64,000 bases of DNA from Pseudomonas tremae (lineage in GTDB: Bacteria; Pseudomonadota; Gammaproteobacteria; Pseudomonadales; Pseudomonadaceae): the NCBI RefSeq assembly GCF_001401155.1, contig NZ_LJRO01000206.1:123775-187774 (forward strand), given 5' to 3'. Under the pieces are notes generated by a model. The model searched no databases. It was not told where the DNA came from and was given only the letters and a program-made list of their open reading frames with translations. Below, one piece after another: positions 18,751 to 27,768 of this stretch (its first letter is position 1; each line of letters begins with the position of its first letter). The position numbers were made by a program, and so were the translations under genes.

Positions 18751-18798
18751 TCCGCTCAGGCGTATATCGCGGGTTCGACGAGCACTGGCTCAACTGAG

Positions 18799-19434
18799 TT
18801 ATTGATTCAACAGCGTCGAGCCCGAATAGAAAATCCCGCCCAGCGCGATCAGCAGCAAGGTCACGCTGGAAACGATTTCGATCTTGCGCTTGTACTTCAA
18901 GGCCAGTTTCTGGCGCATCAGGAAGATGTAGGCGAACAGGATCGACAGGTCAATGATGATCCACAGCACAGACAACAAGGCGATGCTGCCCTTGAACGAT
19001 TCGGTGACGTGGATGAACTGCGGAAAAAACGAGACGAAGAAGATGATGTCCTTCGGATTGGAAATCCCCACCAGAAAACCTGTCACCAGACCGCTATGCC
19101 TGCTGCGCGGGGGCAGCGGCGCTGCTTCGGTCTGCGACGGAGCGTAACGCATCGCGTGCTCCAGCGCTTGCACCGACAGGTAAGCGATAAAGAAGCAGCC
19201 GATCAGGCTGATCCAGTTGAGCATGCTCACGCTCACCGACAGCGTACCCGTCAGGATCAATGCCGCGACCAGCACCAACACCAGCGACGCCCAATTGGTG
19301 CCCAGCGCCGTCAGCATCGCGCGTTTCGGCCCGAACGCCAGGCTGGTGTTGACGATCAGTGCCACTACCGGGCCAGGGGTGATGATCAACATGAACACGC
19401 TGAACATGTAGATCAGCAGCAACGATATATCCAT
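18799..19434 (-). CDS. LysE/RhtB-family amino-acid exporter
   Basis: 211 aa, six hydrophobic segments. The signature TPGPVVALIVNTSLAFGPKRAMLTALG near the N terminus is diagnostic of LysE/RhtB exporters, followed by FLVGISNPKDIIFFVSFFPQF, the second family signature. I start it at the ATG at 19434 (MDISLLL...), 5 nt after the stop of the upstream YqcI/YcgG gene; a TTG at 19443 would overlap that stop. Co-transcription suggests it exports that enzyme's substrate or product, probably a basic amino acid or its N-hydroxy derivative (inference). Confidence 0.9.
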   Translation of the reverse strand: MDISLLLIYMFSVFMLIITPGPVVALIVNTSLAFGPKRAMLTALGTNWASLVLVLVAALILTGTLSVSVSMLNWISLIGCFFIAYLSVQALEHAMRYAPSQTEAAPLPPRSRHSGLVTGFLVGISNPKDIIFFVSFFPQFIHVTESFKGSIALLSVLWIIIDLSILFAYIFLMRQKLALKYKRKIEIVSSVTLLLIALGGIFYSGSTLLNQ

Positions 19435-19439
19435 GGTAC

Positions 19440-20222
19440 TCAACGCTCTTTCAAATGGTCAGTCTTGTCGACTTTGATGTGCAGAGGACAGCGGGACAAT
19501 GCCAGCCCGCCCTCTTCATATAATTGGTACTGCTTCCATTCCAGGCTGTTGCGATCACCGAAAAAGCCCAGCGTGTCAGGTACAACTCCGTTGTTGTAAT
19601 CGGCGACCCGCTGACGAATTTTTTCCCTGACCTTGCGGCCACTGTCCGTCTCGGCGCTTGCCACCTCGTCGAAGTTCTCCCGAGGGTTGACTACAAATAC
19701 AATGTGCCCGCCCAGCGACCGGCTTTTCATCGCACTGTGGCGGGGAAAACTCATGTTGATGAACATCGGCAGCCCGGCAAAGTGGTAAGTCCACTCGAAT
19801 ATTTCAGGGTTGCTGCAGGCATCGGCGGGCCAAGGGGATCGGTCATCGTCATGCAAATGTTGCAACGTAGCCCAGGCATAGGCCTGTTCCTCGGCCAGGC
19901 TGTTGAAATCGTTTCTCTCGAAAATGACGATCAACGGATTGAACAGGCGATCTTCAAGTGGCGTGTCATTGACGAACCTCACGTACTCTTCCATGCCGTC
20001 GCGCAACGCCTGCTGCTCATGCTCACGGGGGATGAACAGCAGCAGGCAACTTCCGGACTTGTTGGCACGACGTCCGAACAGACAAGGGAAGCCCTTGTCA
20101 CTCAGCACCTGTTCGAACTGCCTGTAAGCCTGAACTCTCCAGCCCATTTCCTGAGCGGTATCACTTTCCAGCAAGAGCCTTACAACAGATTGACGCAGCA
20201 GCATTTCGGACTTGGGCAGCAT
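19440..20222 (-). CDS. YqcI/YcgG-family protein, candidate heme-dependent N-oxygenase
   Basis: 260 aa, full length for the family. Family landmarks are FPCLFGRR (about residues 45-52, with Cys47), a central FEWTYHFAGLPMFINMSFP, SRSLGGHIVFVVNPRENF (168-184) and the terminal LGFFGDRNSLEWKQYQL (218-234). Characterised relatives such as the guanitoxin enzyme GntA, and by my recollection the D-cycloserine enzyme DcsA, bind heme and N-hydroxylate guanidino groups of arginine-like amino acids. The substrate here is not known. It sits directly upstream of a LysE exporter and diverges from a LysR regulator; no other biosynthetic gene is adjacent. Confidence 0.82.
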   Translation of the reverse strand: MLPKSEMLLRQSVVRLLLESDTAQEMGWRVQAYRQFEQVLSDKGFPCLFGRRANKSGSCLLLFIPREHEQQALRDGMEEYVRFVNDTPLEDRLFNPLIVIFERNDFNSLAEEQAYAWATLQHLHDDDRSPWPADACSNPEIFEWTYHFAGLPMFINMSFPRHSAMKSRSLGGHIVFVVNPRENFDEVASAETDSGRKVREKIRQRVADYNNGVVPDTLGFFGDRNSLEWKQYQLYEEGGLALSRCPLHIKVDKTDHLKER

Positions 20223-20357
20223 ATTCGCTCACGCACGCAGCAGATAAGAACACCGCCTTATTGTTTATTTTTTACGACAGTGACGAGCCGGCGATTCTGA
20301 CTGGAGTCGGGTGCGCGGAAAAATGGAAAAACGTGTAACCTACTATGATAAATAATC

Positions 20358-21299
20358 ATGGTTAGTTATCACATGACTGAACGTATACCGCCTCTTTACG
20401 CGCTCAGAGCCTTTGAAGTGGCGGCTCGATCATGCTCCTTCACGCGTGCTGCGCAAGAGCTATCACTTACTCAAAGTGCTATCAGCCGCCATATTCGTAC
20501 CTTGGAAGAAACCCTTGGCTGCCGTCTGTTCGAGCGCAATGGCCCGAGGCTTTCACTCAGTGACGAGGGCCGGCGGTTGTCCAGCCAGCTCAAGATCGGC
20601 TTCCGGATCATCGAGGACGCCTGCCAGCCGTTTCGTGGTCAGGGCGCGAATCTGCGTCTCAAATCACCTTCCACCCTGACCATGAGGTGGTTGCTGCACG
20701 CACTTGAATCCTTCAAACAGCCCGCCCCCGCTCTGCCGGTTCAACTGTCCAGCGTATGGATGGACTTTGATAGTGTGGACTTTTACTCAGAGCCTTACGA
20801 CTGCGCGATTCTGCTGGGCAATGGCAACTTTGGCGCCGAGGTGGAAACCTGCAAGCTGTTCGATGAATGGCTGATCCCGATATGTTCGGCGGACACATTG
20901 GGGGATCAGCCGTGGGGGCCGGAGCGATTGCAGGCTGCCGAGCTCATCCACCCGTCCAGTGACCGCCGCGACTGGCGGCGCTGGCTGACCCGCATGGACC
21001 TGGCCGGTCAGGTGACGTTGAGCCAGGGAAAAGTCTTCGACACACTTGATCAGGGCATTACTGCTGCGGTCAGAGGGCACGGCGTATCCATCGGCGATCT
21101 GTTTCTGGTCGCCGATGACTTGAACGAGGGTCAGGTGTTTTTACCCTTCCAATCGGCGGTCGGCACCGGGGATGCCTACTACCTGGTCTGGCTGCAGGAC
21201 AGCTTCAAGCGCCAGCGGGTATTGGAATTGCGCGACCACCTACTGACCTGCCTGCCGGACATATCCAGTATTCATGTGCAATTGCTCGCAGCACCTTGA
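20358..21299 (+). CDS. LysR-family regulator (GcvA-like) of the YqcI/YcgG-LysE pair
   Basis: 313 aa. The HTH at residues 12-72 reads IPPLYALRAFEVAARSCSFTRAAQ then LSLTQSAISRHIRTLEETLG. The effector domain follows. Two starts are possible, ATG 20358 or ATG 20373 (MTERIPPLY), and neither has a strong ribosome-binding site; the shorter form is closer to relatives. The gene is divergent from the YqcI/YcgG gene with a 135-bp AT-rich gap, the usual place for LysR operators. Confidence 0.88.
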   Translation: MVSYHMTERIPPLYALRAFEVAARSCSFTRAAQELSLTQSAISRHIRTLEETLGCRLFERNGPRLSLSDEGRRLSSQLKIGFRIIEDACQPFRGQGANLRLKSPSTLTMRWLLHALESFKQPAPALPVQLSSVWMDFDSVDFYSEPYDCAILLGNGNFGAEVETCKLFDEWLIPICSADTLGDQPWGPERLQAAELIHPSSDRRDWRRWLTRMDLAGQVTLSQGKVFDTLDQGITAAVRGHGVSIGDLFLVADDLNEGQVFLPFQSAVGTGDAYYLVWLQDSFKRQRVLELRDHLLTCLPDISSIHVQLLAAP

Positions 21300-21335
21300 T
21301 TGGCAGCCTGGCCATTTATAGGCCTTAGGCCTATT

Positions 21336-21392
21336 GCTCCGCACGCTCTGCGTTGGAGTGCATGTCTCGACGCTCTGCGTCGAAAGCCGGAC
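21336..21392. repeat. Degenerate palindromic repeat
   Basis: CTCCGCACGCTCTGCGTTGGAG followed by CGACGCTCTGCGTCG: two imperfect hairpins of the same style as the element at 14605-14652, lying between LysR and the M20 gene. Confidence 0.45.
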
Positions 21393-21502
21393 GCAGAGCC
21401 CCTACACACGAGGTCGTTGTACGCTGCTGAAACCACACAGCAGCAGACCGACCAGAAACCACTGCGGGAGTGTGTATAACGATAAGCGCGCAGGCCAACC
21501 AT

Positions 21503-22660
21503 TCAACTCAGCGGCAGACACTGCTCCACCAGCGAAGTCCAGACCGCGACACCCGGCTCAATGACCTGGTCGTTGAAGTCGTAATACGGGTTGTGCAACG
21601 CCGCCGATGGTTTATCGCCATCGACGCCCATCCAGATGTACGCGCCCGGACAGGCATGCAGCATGAAGGCGAAATCTTCGGAGGCCATGGACGGGTTGCA
21701 GCCCCACTGCACGCTGGCCTCCCCAACCGCTGCAACCGCTGCGCGACGAATCGTGGCGGCGGCTTCGGGATGGTTTTCGGTGACCGGGTAACCGACGTTG
21801 TAGACCAGCTCGCCGCGCACACCGAAGGCCGTTGGGAGACGCTCGACGAATTCACCGATCAGTTGCTGGACCTTCTCGCGTACCGGCGTCTGCAGACAAC
21901 GCACGGTGCCACGCAACGTGGCGGTTTCCGGAATAACATTGATCGCTTCACCGGCATTGAACTGGGTGATGCAGACCACCGCCGAATCCAGTGGCGAGAG
22001 ACGTCGGGAAACAATGGTTTGCAAACCGAGTACCAGTTCGGCGGCCGCCACAATCGGGTCATAGCCCTTGTCCGGCATGGCCGCATGGCTACCCTTGCCG
22101 GTCAGGGTAATTTCGAAAGTGTCCAGCGACGCCATCATTGGTCCCGGATTGATCACCACCTTGCCCGCAGGCACACCCGGCCAGTTGTGCAGGCCATAAA
22201 TAGCTTCCATCGGAAACAGCTCGAACAGACCGTCGTCGATCATCCGCTGAGCGCCACCCAGGTTTTCCTCGGCAGGCTGAAAGACAAAATGCACCGTACC
22301 GGCGAACCGGCGGGTTTCCGACAGGTGCCGGGCGGTGGCCAGCAGGATCGCCGTGTGGCCGTCATGCCCGCAGGCGTGCATGCAGCCTTTGTGTGCCGAC
22401 TTGTGCACGCTGTCGCCCAGTTCCTGAATCGGCAAGGCGTCCATGTCGGCACGAATGCCTATAGTCGGGCCATCGCCGCTGCGCAGGGTGCCGACCACAC
22501 CAGTACCACCCAGCCCGCGATGCACCTCAATACCAAAACCGGTGAGCAGATCAGCCACTTTTTCTGAGGTTTTCAGCTCTTGAAAGCCCAGCTCCGGCGC
22601 TGCATGAAGGGTACGGCGCCAGACGGTTGCTTCGTCAATCAGTGTCTTTGAAATGGACAT
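21503..22660 (-). CDS. M20-family amidohydrolase (hippurate hydrolase/IAA-amino acid hydrolase type)
   Basis: 385 aa from the ATG at 22660, preceded by GGAG; the frame continues upstream into the aldehyde dehydrogenase. M20 metallopeptidase motifs: RADMDALPIQELG, MHACGHDGHTAILLATARHL (metal ligands), FQPAEENLGGAQRMIDDG (catalytic Glu and ligand), HAAMPDKGYDPI and SEDFAFML near the C terminus. The family removes N-acyl groups from amino acids. It starts 4 bp after the aldehyde dehydrogenase and closes a three-gene operon. The substrate is unknown. Confidence 0.9.
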   Translation of the reverse strand: MSISKTLIDEATVWRRTLHAAPELGFQELKTSEKVADLLTGFGIEVHRGLGGTGVVGTLRSGDGPTIGIRADMDALPIQELGDSVHKSAHKGCMHACGHDGHTAILLATARHLSETRRFAGTVHFVFQPAEENLGGAQRMIDDGLFELFPMEAIYGLHNWPGVPAGKVVINPGPMMASLDTFEITLTGKGSHAAMPDKGYDPIVAAAELVLGLQTIVSRRLSPLDSAVVCITQFNAGEAINVIPETATLRGTVRCLQTPVREKVQQLIGEFVERLPTAFGVRGELVYNVGYPVTENHPEAAATIRRAAVAAVGEASVQWGCNPSMASEDFAFMLHACPGAYIWMGVDGDKPSAALHNPYYDFNDQVIEPGVAVWTSLVEQCLPLS

Positions 22661-22664
22661 GTGC

Positions 22665-24182
22665 TTACTCCAGGCTCGCGCCGTAGCCAAAACTGGCGGC
22701 AGGCTTGGCTGCGGTTTCGACCCAGACACTTTTCACTTCGCTGTATTCACGCAGTGCATCCAGGCCGGACGATCGGCCATAGCCACTCTCACCATAGCCG
22801 CCAAACGGCGAGCTGACGTGAATGGTCTTGTAACCGTTGACCCAGAACGTACCGGCACGCACCTGTTTTGCAACGCGATGAGCACGCCCGACATCGCGAG
22901 TCCAGACGCCACCGGCCAGGCCAAAGCGGCTGTCGTTGGCGATACGAATCGCGTCTTCTTCATCCTTGAACGGGATGGCCACCACCACCGGGCCGAAGAT
23001 TTCTTCCTGGGAACAGTGCAAATCGTTGGTGCCCGCCAGTACGGTCGGGTTGATGTAGTAACCCGGTTTTTCCGGGACAGGATCAGCCTGCGAGCCAACT
23101 AGCCTGGCGCCATCTTTCAAGGCGCGCTCGACCATGCTTTTCACATGGTTGTATTGCTTGGCGTTGTTGATCGGGCCGATCTGGGTTTCCGGATCGCTCG
23201 GGTCACCCACCTTGAATTGCGTGGCGGCGACCGCCAGCGCGTTGGTGAACTTCTCGAAAATCGACTCTTGTACCAACAGCCGTGAACCGGAAACGCAGCT
23301 CTGCCCGGCACCGGAAAAGATCGCTGCCTGAGCACCGCGCAGGGCGACGTCCAGATCGGCATCCTCGAAGACGATGTTGGCTGACTTGCCGCCCAGCTCC
23401 AGCACTGCGGGAATACAGCGCTGCGCCGCCGCTACGGCAATATGCCTGCCGGTTGCCGGCGAACCGACGAATACCACTTTGCGTATATCAGCCTTGGCGA
23501 TAAACGCCTGACCAATGGAATGGCCAAAGCCTGCGATCACGTTGACCAGCCCTTTCGGTACACCTGCACGCTCGATCAATACACCGACGATAAGCGAGCT
23601 GAGCGGCGTCAGTTCGGACGGCTTGAGGATGACGGCATTACCGGCGGCAATCGCTGGAGCAATCTGCCAGCCGCAGGTGAACACCGGCGCGTTCCACGGG
23701 GTGATCTGCAACACGGTGCCCAGCGGCTCGTAGGTCACGTAGTTGAGGTGCGTGGTCGGCACCGGGATGATCTCGCCGTGCAGTTTGTCCGCCCAACCAG
23801 CGTAATATTCGAACATTTCGGCAACTTTGAGCACTTCGACGCGAGCATCACGAATCGGCTTGTTGGCCGTCAGGGACTCGACCTGCGCGATATTTTCCAG
23901 CTCGTCGCGAATCAGATTACCTACCTGATACATGGCGCGACCACGCGCCTGGGCAGTCAATGCCCACCATTGCTGTTGCGCTGCCTTGGCAGCCTTGTCA
24001 GCGACGACGACCAACGATTCGTCGGCATCCGGAAAACTCAGCAACAGACTGTCGTCATGAGCATTGCGAACTTCAACCGGTGCGCCGTGGCCTTCGATGA
24101 ACTCACCGCCGACGTAGCTGGCGATGACACTGCGGTCACCCCAATAAGGGCGCATCAGTTCGAGGATTTTTGCAGTGCTCAT
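22665..24182 (-). CDS. NAD(P)-dependent aldehyde dehydrogenase
   Basis: 505 aa, classical ALDH fold. Visible motifs are ITPWNAPVFTCGWQIAPAIAAGNAVILKPSE, FVGSPATGRHIA, LELGGKSANIVFEDADLD with the general base, and FSGAGQSCVSGSRLLVQ with the catalytic Cys. The ATG at 24182 has GGAGAA upstream; an in-frame TTG precedes it. It begins 3 bp after the dehydrogenase gene and is followed within 4 bp by the M20 amidohydrolase, so the three act together, probably alcohol/hydroxyacid to aldehyde to acid plus deacylation. Confidence 0.9.
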   Translation of the reverse strand: MSTAKILELMRPYWGDRSVIASYVGGEFIEGHGAPVEVRNAHDDSLLLSFPDADESLVVVADKAAKAAQQQWWALTAQARGRAMYQVGNLIRDELENIAQVESLTANKPIRDARVEVLKVAEMFEYYAGWADKLHGEIIPVPTTHLNYVTYEPLGTVLQITPWNAPVFTCGWQIAPAIAAGNAVILKPSELTPLSSLIVGVLIERAGVPKGLVNVIAGFGHSIGQAFIAKADIRKVVFVGSPATGRHIAVAAAQRCIPAVLELGGKSANIVFEDADLDVALRGAQAAIFSGAGQSCVSGSRLLVQESIFEKFTNALAVAATQFKVGDPSDPETQIGPINNAKQYNHVKSMVERALKDGARLVGSQADPVPEKPGYYINPTVLAGTNDLHCSQEEIFGPVVVAIPFKDEEDAIRIANDSRFGLAGGVWTRDVGRAHRVAKQVRAGTFWVNGYKTIHVSSPFGGYGESGYGRSSGLDALREYSEVKSVWVETAAKPAASFGYGASLE

Positions 24183-24185
24183 CAA

Positions 24186-25076
24186 TTATTCTCCATGACC
24201 GTAAAGTGTGGCATCGGTGCGTTGCACGATGGCGCAGAAGTCTTCGTTGTCTGCCAGGGTTTCGCTGCTGGCTTGCCACAATTGCGCGACCACACGCGAC
24301 AGCGGCAGGTCCATGTCCAGACTGTCGGCCAGATCACTGGCCAGGCCCACGTCCTTGCGCATCAGCCCCATCGTGAAACCGGAGTCATACGCCTTGTTGA
24401 GCACCCAGGTGGGGAACATGACTTGCGTGGCACCGCTGCGACCGGAGCCGGCGTTGAGACCTTGCAGGAGTTTTTCCGGATCGACACCTGCACGCGCCGC
24501 CATTGCGACCGCTTCGGCGGTGCTGATCAGGTGGCAGGCGGCAAGCATATTGTTGGCGATTTTGGCCACATTGCCCGCACCACACTGGCCGACATGCACG
24601 CGGGTGCCGCTCATGCCTTCCAGCACCGGCATGACGCGCGCCAGATCGGCGTCTTCGGCGCCGATGACCATCGACATGGTGCCGGTGGCTGCGCCTTTCG
24701 GGCCGCCGGAGACAGGGGCATCGATAAACGCGATACCGGTTTTTGCCAGTTCGGCGGCCACCTTGCGGCTCATTTCCGGCGTTGAGGTGGTGGTGTCGAC
24801 CACCACCAGGCCCTTGCGACCGAATTCGCTGATGCCACCTGCGCCGAGGCACACCGACTCCACATGTTCAGCCTTGGGCAACGACAGAATCAGAATGTCG
24901 ACGCTCTGAATCAGTTGCTTGCGGTCGGCAACCGGCTTGACGCCTTTGCTTTCGGCCTGGGCCAGCGCAGCCTGCGACAGGTCGAAGCCGCTCACGTCAA
25001 AGCCCTTGCCAGCCAGGGTGGCGGCCATGCCCCCACCCATGTTGCCCAATCCGATCACACCTGTTTTCAAAGTCAT
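24186..25076 (-). CDS. Beta-hydroxyacid dehydrogenase (3-hydroxyisobutyrate dehydrogenase family)
   Basis: 296 aa. N-terminal NAD(P) site VIGLGNMGGGMAATLAGKG; substrate-binding loop DAPVSGGPKGAATGTMSMVIG; catalytic Lys in GAGNVAKIANNML; then a helical C-terminal domain. The family oxidises 3-hydroxy acids or reduces semialdehydes (GarR, LtnD, MmsB relatives). First gene of the operon running to 21503 and divergent from a LysR regulator. The exact substrate cannot be told from sequence. Confidence 0.9.
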   Translation of the reverse strand: MTLKTGVIGLGNMGGGMAATLAGKGFDVSGFDLSQAALAQAESKGVKPVADRKQLIQSVDILILSLPKAEHVESVCLGAGGISEFGRKGLVVVDTTTSTPEMSRKVAAELAKTGIAFIDAPVSGGPKGAATGTMSMVIGAEDADLARVMPVLEGMSGTRVHVGQCGAGNVAKIANNMLAACHLISTAEAVAMAARAGVDPEKLLQGLNAGSGRSGATQVMFPTWVLNKAYDSGFTMGLMRKDVGLASDLADSLDMDLPLSRVVAQLWQASSETLADNEDFCAIVQRTDATLYGHGE

Positions 25077-25187
25077 GTCTGCATCTCGATTAAAGGTTGT
25101 GTACGCATTCGAAGATGACGCTGCCAGCGGCTATCGCCAGCCCTGTGCCGATGATTCGAGTATGGACAGCGCTTTACCCTCTCAGCA

Positions 25188-25209
25188 ATAATCCGAAAAT
25201 CGAATTTAT
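25188..25209. promoter_or_regulatory. Possible LysR-type binding site
   Basis: ATAAT-N11-ATTTAT, an A/T-ended interrupted motif 30 bp before the LysR gene and about 110 bp upstream of the divergent dehydrogenase operon, the usual place for autoregulation. The match is weak. Confidence 0.3.
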
Positions 25210-25238
25210 GTTGCCTTTAGCGCAACACTGGAAGCCCC

Positions 25239-26144
25239 ATGAGCCTCGTCCAAGATCGACGCATCCTGTACTTCTTCGAAGCCGTCAGACTGGGCAGTGT
25301 CCGGGCTGCGGCAGATTTCCTGAACGTGGCGCCCTCAGCGGTCAGCCGCCAGATTGCCCAGTTGGAACAGGAACTCGGTTCGCCCCTGCTGGAACGTCAT
25401 CGTCGTGGCGTCAAACCGACCGAAGCGGGCGACAGGGTGCTGGCGTACTACCGCCAGCGATTGACTCAGCAAGAGGTGCTGCTGGATTCGATTCAGGCCC
25501 TGAAAGGCCTGCACAGCGGCTCTGTAACGCTGGTCTCCGGAGAAGGGTTTCTCGAAAGTCTGGCACAACCGCTGGCGCGGTTTTCCGAGATGTATCCGAA
25601 AATCGAGTTGCTCGTGAATGTCTGCGGCAGCAATGAAGTGATCCGCCAGGTGGTCGAGGATGAAGCGCACATCGGCCTGGTATTCAACCCGGCTGCCGAC
25701 CCGAAAATCCGCTCGCATGCTCATCAGCGTCAGCCAGTCTGCGTGATAACAGGGCCGGATCATCCGCTGACCGATGAACCTGGGCCGATACAGCTTCGGG
25801 CGCTCGAGCAGTACCGCGTCGCGCTGCCAGCGGTGTCTTACGGCATTCGCCAGATTCTCCTGCAGGCCGAGCATCAACTGGGCATTACGGTGCAACCGAC
25901 GCTGACCTGCAGCACCTTCGCGATGCTCAAGCATTTCGCCATGCAGGGCGGTATCACGTTGCTGCCGACCTTCGTCGTGGAGGAAGAAATCAAGTCCGGA
26001 AAACTGCGCGCCCTGCCCTTGCAGCATGAAGTGTTCAGCAGCCCGCAGACGCACCTGATCAGCCGCCTGGGCCGCCAATTGAGTGTCGGTGCCAATCGTT
26101 TGATGGGCATGCTGTTACAAGATATGACGGCGTTTCGCAATTGA
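25239..26144 (+). CDS. LysR-family regulator of the dehydrogenase/ALDH/M20 operon
   Basis: 301 aa. Typical N-terminal HTH (ILYFFEAVRLGSVRAAADFLNVAPSAVSRQIAQLEQELG) and a C-terminal effector domain with GSVTLVSGEGFLESLAQPL. It is divergent from the operon beginning at 25076, with 162 bp between them. It resembles the group of LysR proteins that regulate catabolic operons; the effector is unknown. Confidence 0.9.
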   Translation: MSLVQDRRILYFFEAVRLGSVRAAADFLNVAPSAVSRQIAQLEQELGSPLLERHRRGVKPTEAGDRVLAYYRQRLTQQEVLLDSIQALKGLHSGSVTLVSGEGFLESLAQPLARFSEMYPKIELLVNVCGSNEVIRQVVEDEAHIGLVFNPAADPKIRSHAHQRQPVCVITGPDHPLTDEPGPIQLRALEQYRVALPAVSYGIRQILLQAEHQLGITVQPTLTCSTFAMLKHFAMQGGITLLPTFVVEEEIKSGKLRALPLQHEVFSSPQTHLISRLGRQLSVGANRLMGMLLQDMTAFRN

Positions 26145-26248
26145 CCGACCGTTAGTCCCAGGCTCGATTAATCTCGCTGAACCAAAAAAACCCCCGCGGT
26201 TCCTCTTTAGTAACGGAACAAACCTTCTGGTGCTAACGAGGATAAAAC

Positions 26249-27481
26249 ATGAGAGCTCTGACTTATCACGGCGCGAACAGTGTAAAGGTCGACACCGTGC
26301 CGGACCCCGTAATACAAGAAGCCGACGACATCATCCTGAAAGTGACGGCAACAGCCATTTGTGGTTCGGACCTGCATTTGTATCGCGGCAAGATTCCGAC
26401 GGTCGAGCATGGCGATATATTCGGTCACGAGTTCATGGGCATCGTGGAAGAGACCGGCTCGGCAGTGACTGCCGTGCAAAAAGGTGATCGCGTAGTGATC
26501 CCTTTCGTGATCGCCTGCGGCAGCTGTTTTTTCTGCAACATCGACTTGTACGCGGCCTGCGAAACCACCAACACCGGGCGCGGTGCGATCATGAATAAAA
26601 AGTCGATTCCGCCAGGCGCGGCGCTGTTCGGCTTCAGCCATTTGTATGGCGGGATCCCGGGCGGTCAGGCCGAGTATGTTCGTGTACCCAAGGCAAACGT
26701 CGGCCCGTTCAAGGTGCCAGGCACACTGTCTGACGAAAAGGTTCTGTTCCTCTCCGACATCTTGCCCACTGCCTGGCAGGCGGTGACCAATGCGGGCATC
26801 GGTCCAGGTTCAAGCGTGGCCATCTATGGCGCTGGCCCGGTCGGCCTGATGAGCGCTGCGTGCGCGAAAATGCTCGGTGCCGAGAAAATCTTCATGGTCG
26901 ATCACCACCCATACCGCCTCGCCTACGCGCAGAAGACCTATGGCGTGATCCCGATCAATTTCGACGAAGACGACGACCCGGCTGACACGATCATCCGCCA
27001 GACGCGCGGCATGCGCGGCGTCGATGGCGTGGTGGATGCCGTAGGTTTCGAAGCCAAAGGCAGCACGACTGAAACCATTCTGGCCACCCTGAAGCTGGAA
27101 GGCAGCAGTGGCAAGGCCTTGCGTCAGTGCATCGCTGCGGTAAGACGCGGTGGTGTGGTCAGCGTGCCGGGCGTTTACGCAGGGTTCATTCATGGCTTCA
27201 TGTTCGGCGACGCGTTCGACAAGGGCCTGACTTTCAAGATGGGTCAGACCCATGTACAGCGTTTCCTGCCCGAATTACTGGAACACATTGAAGCGGGCCG
27301 ACTTGAACCTGAAGCCATCATCACTCACCGCATGTCGCTGGAGGATGCGGCGCTGGGTTACAAGCTGTTCGACAAGAAGGAAGAGGATTGCCGCAAGATC
27401 ATTCTGACGCCGGGTAATAACACAATTGTGGTGCCGGACAGAGAAACCGAAACGCTGGTGGGCGGCATACCGGCAGTCTGA
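26249..27481 (+). CDS. Zinc-dependent alcohol dehydrogenase (formaldehyde dehydrogenase-like)
   Basis: 410 aa, medium-chain dehydrogenase. The catalytic zinc ligands are visible as [11 protein letters not shown] and [10 protein letters not shown]. The structural zinc lobe has cysteines in [18 protein letters not shown]. The nucleotide site is [19 protein letters not shown]. It is long for an MDR and has the FdhA-type insertion. Likely oxidises small aldehydes or alcohols; substrate not determined. It starts after AACGAGGAT and is followed 12 bp later by a small membrane protein gene. Confidence 0.9.
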   Translation: MRALTYHGANSVKVDTVPDPVIQEADDIILKVTATAICGSDLHLYRGKIPTVEHGDIFGHEFMGIVEETGSAVTAVQKGDRVVIPFVIACGSCFFCNIDLYAACETTNTGRGAIMNKKSIPPGAALFGFSHLYGGIPGGQAEYVRVPKANVGPFKVPGTLSDEKVLFLSDILPTAWQAVTNAGIGPGSSVAIYGAGPVGLMSAACAKMLGAEKIFMVDHHPYRLAYAQKTYGVIPINFDEDDDPADTIIRQTRGMRGVDGVVDAVGFEAKGSTTETILATLKLEGSSGKALRQCIAAVRRGGVVSVPGVYAGFIHGFMFGDAFDKGLTFKMGQTHVQRFLPELLEHIEAGRLEPEAIITHRMSLEDAALGYKLFDKKEEDCRKIILTPGNNTIVVPDRETETLVGGIPAV

Positions 27482-27493
27482 AGGAGGCACGTC

Positions 27494-27718
27494 ATGGAAG
27501 CGCTAAGTGTGTTCTGGATCGCCGCGGCGATCATCGTTGTGTTGCTGGACGTCTGGGTAATCTACAGCGTCTGGCGCTCGACCAAGACGCCAGGCACCAA
27601 GGCTGGCTGGACACTTCTGGTGCTGGCTTTACCGATAATCGGTGCCGGTATCTGGGGCATCAGCGGGCCGCGTGGTGTGGTGCAGGCGCCTGCATCAAGC
27701 AAACACAGCAGTGGCTGA
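27494..27718 (+). CDS. PLDc_N-type small membrane protein
   Basis: 74 aa with two hydrophobic segments: residues 6-26 (FWIAAAIIVVLLDVWVIYSVW) and 40-58. The STKTPGTKAGWTLLVLALPIIGAGIW pattern is that of the phospholipase D/cardiolipin synthase N-terminal domain found alone. It follows the zinc dehydrogenase by 12 bp with a GGAGG ribosome-binding site and is cotranscribed with it. Role unknown. Confidence 0.82.
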   Translation: MEALSVFWIAAAIIVVLLDVWVIYSVWRSTKTPGTKAGWTLLVLALPIIGAGIWGISGPRGVVQAPASSKHSSG

Positions 27719-27728
27719 CAGGTGAAGT

Positions 27729-27756
27729 GCATGCCGACACATTCGTGTCGGCATGC
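27729..27756. terminator. Bidirectional terminator hairpin
   Basis: GCATGCCGACAC-ATTC-GTGTCGGCATGC, a perfect 12-bp stem with a 4-nt loop between convergent genes (PLDc_N gene and racemase). T-runs are short on both sides. Confidence 0.65.
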
Positions 27757-27768
27757 GCCACTTTCACG

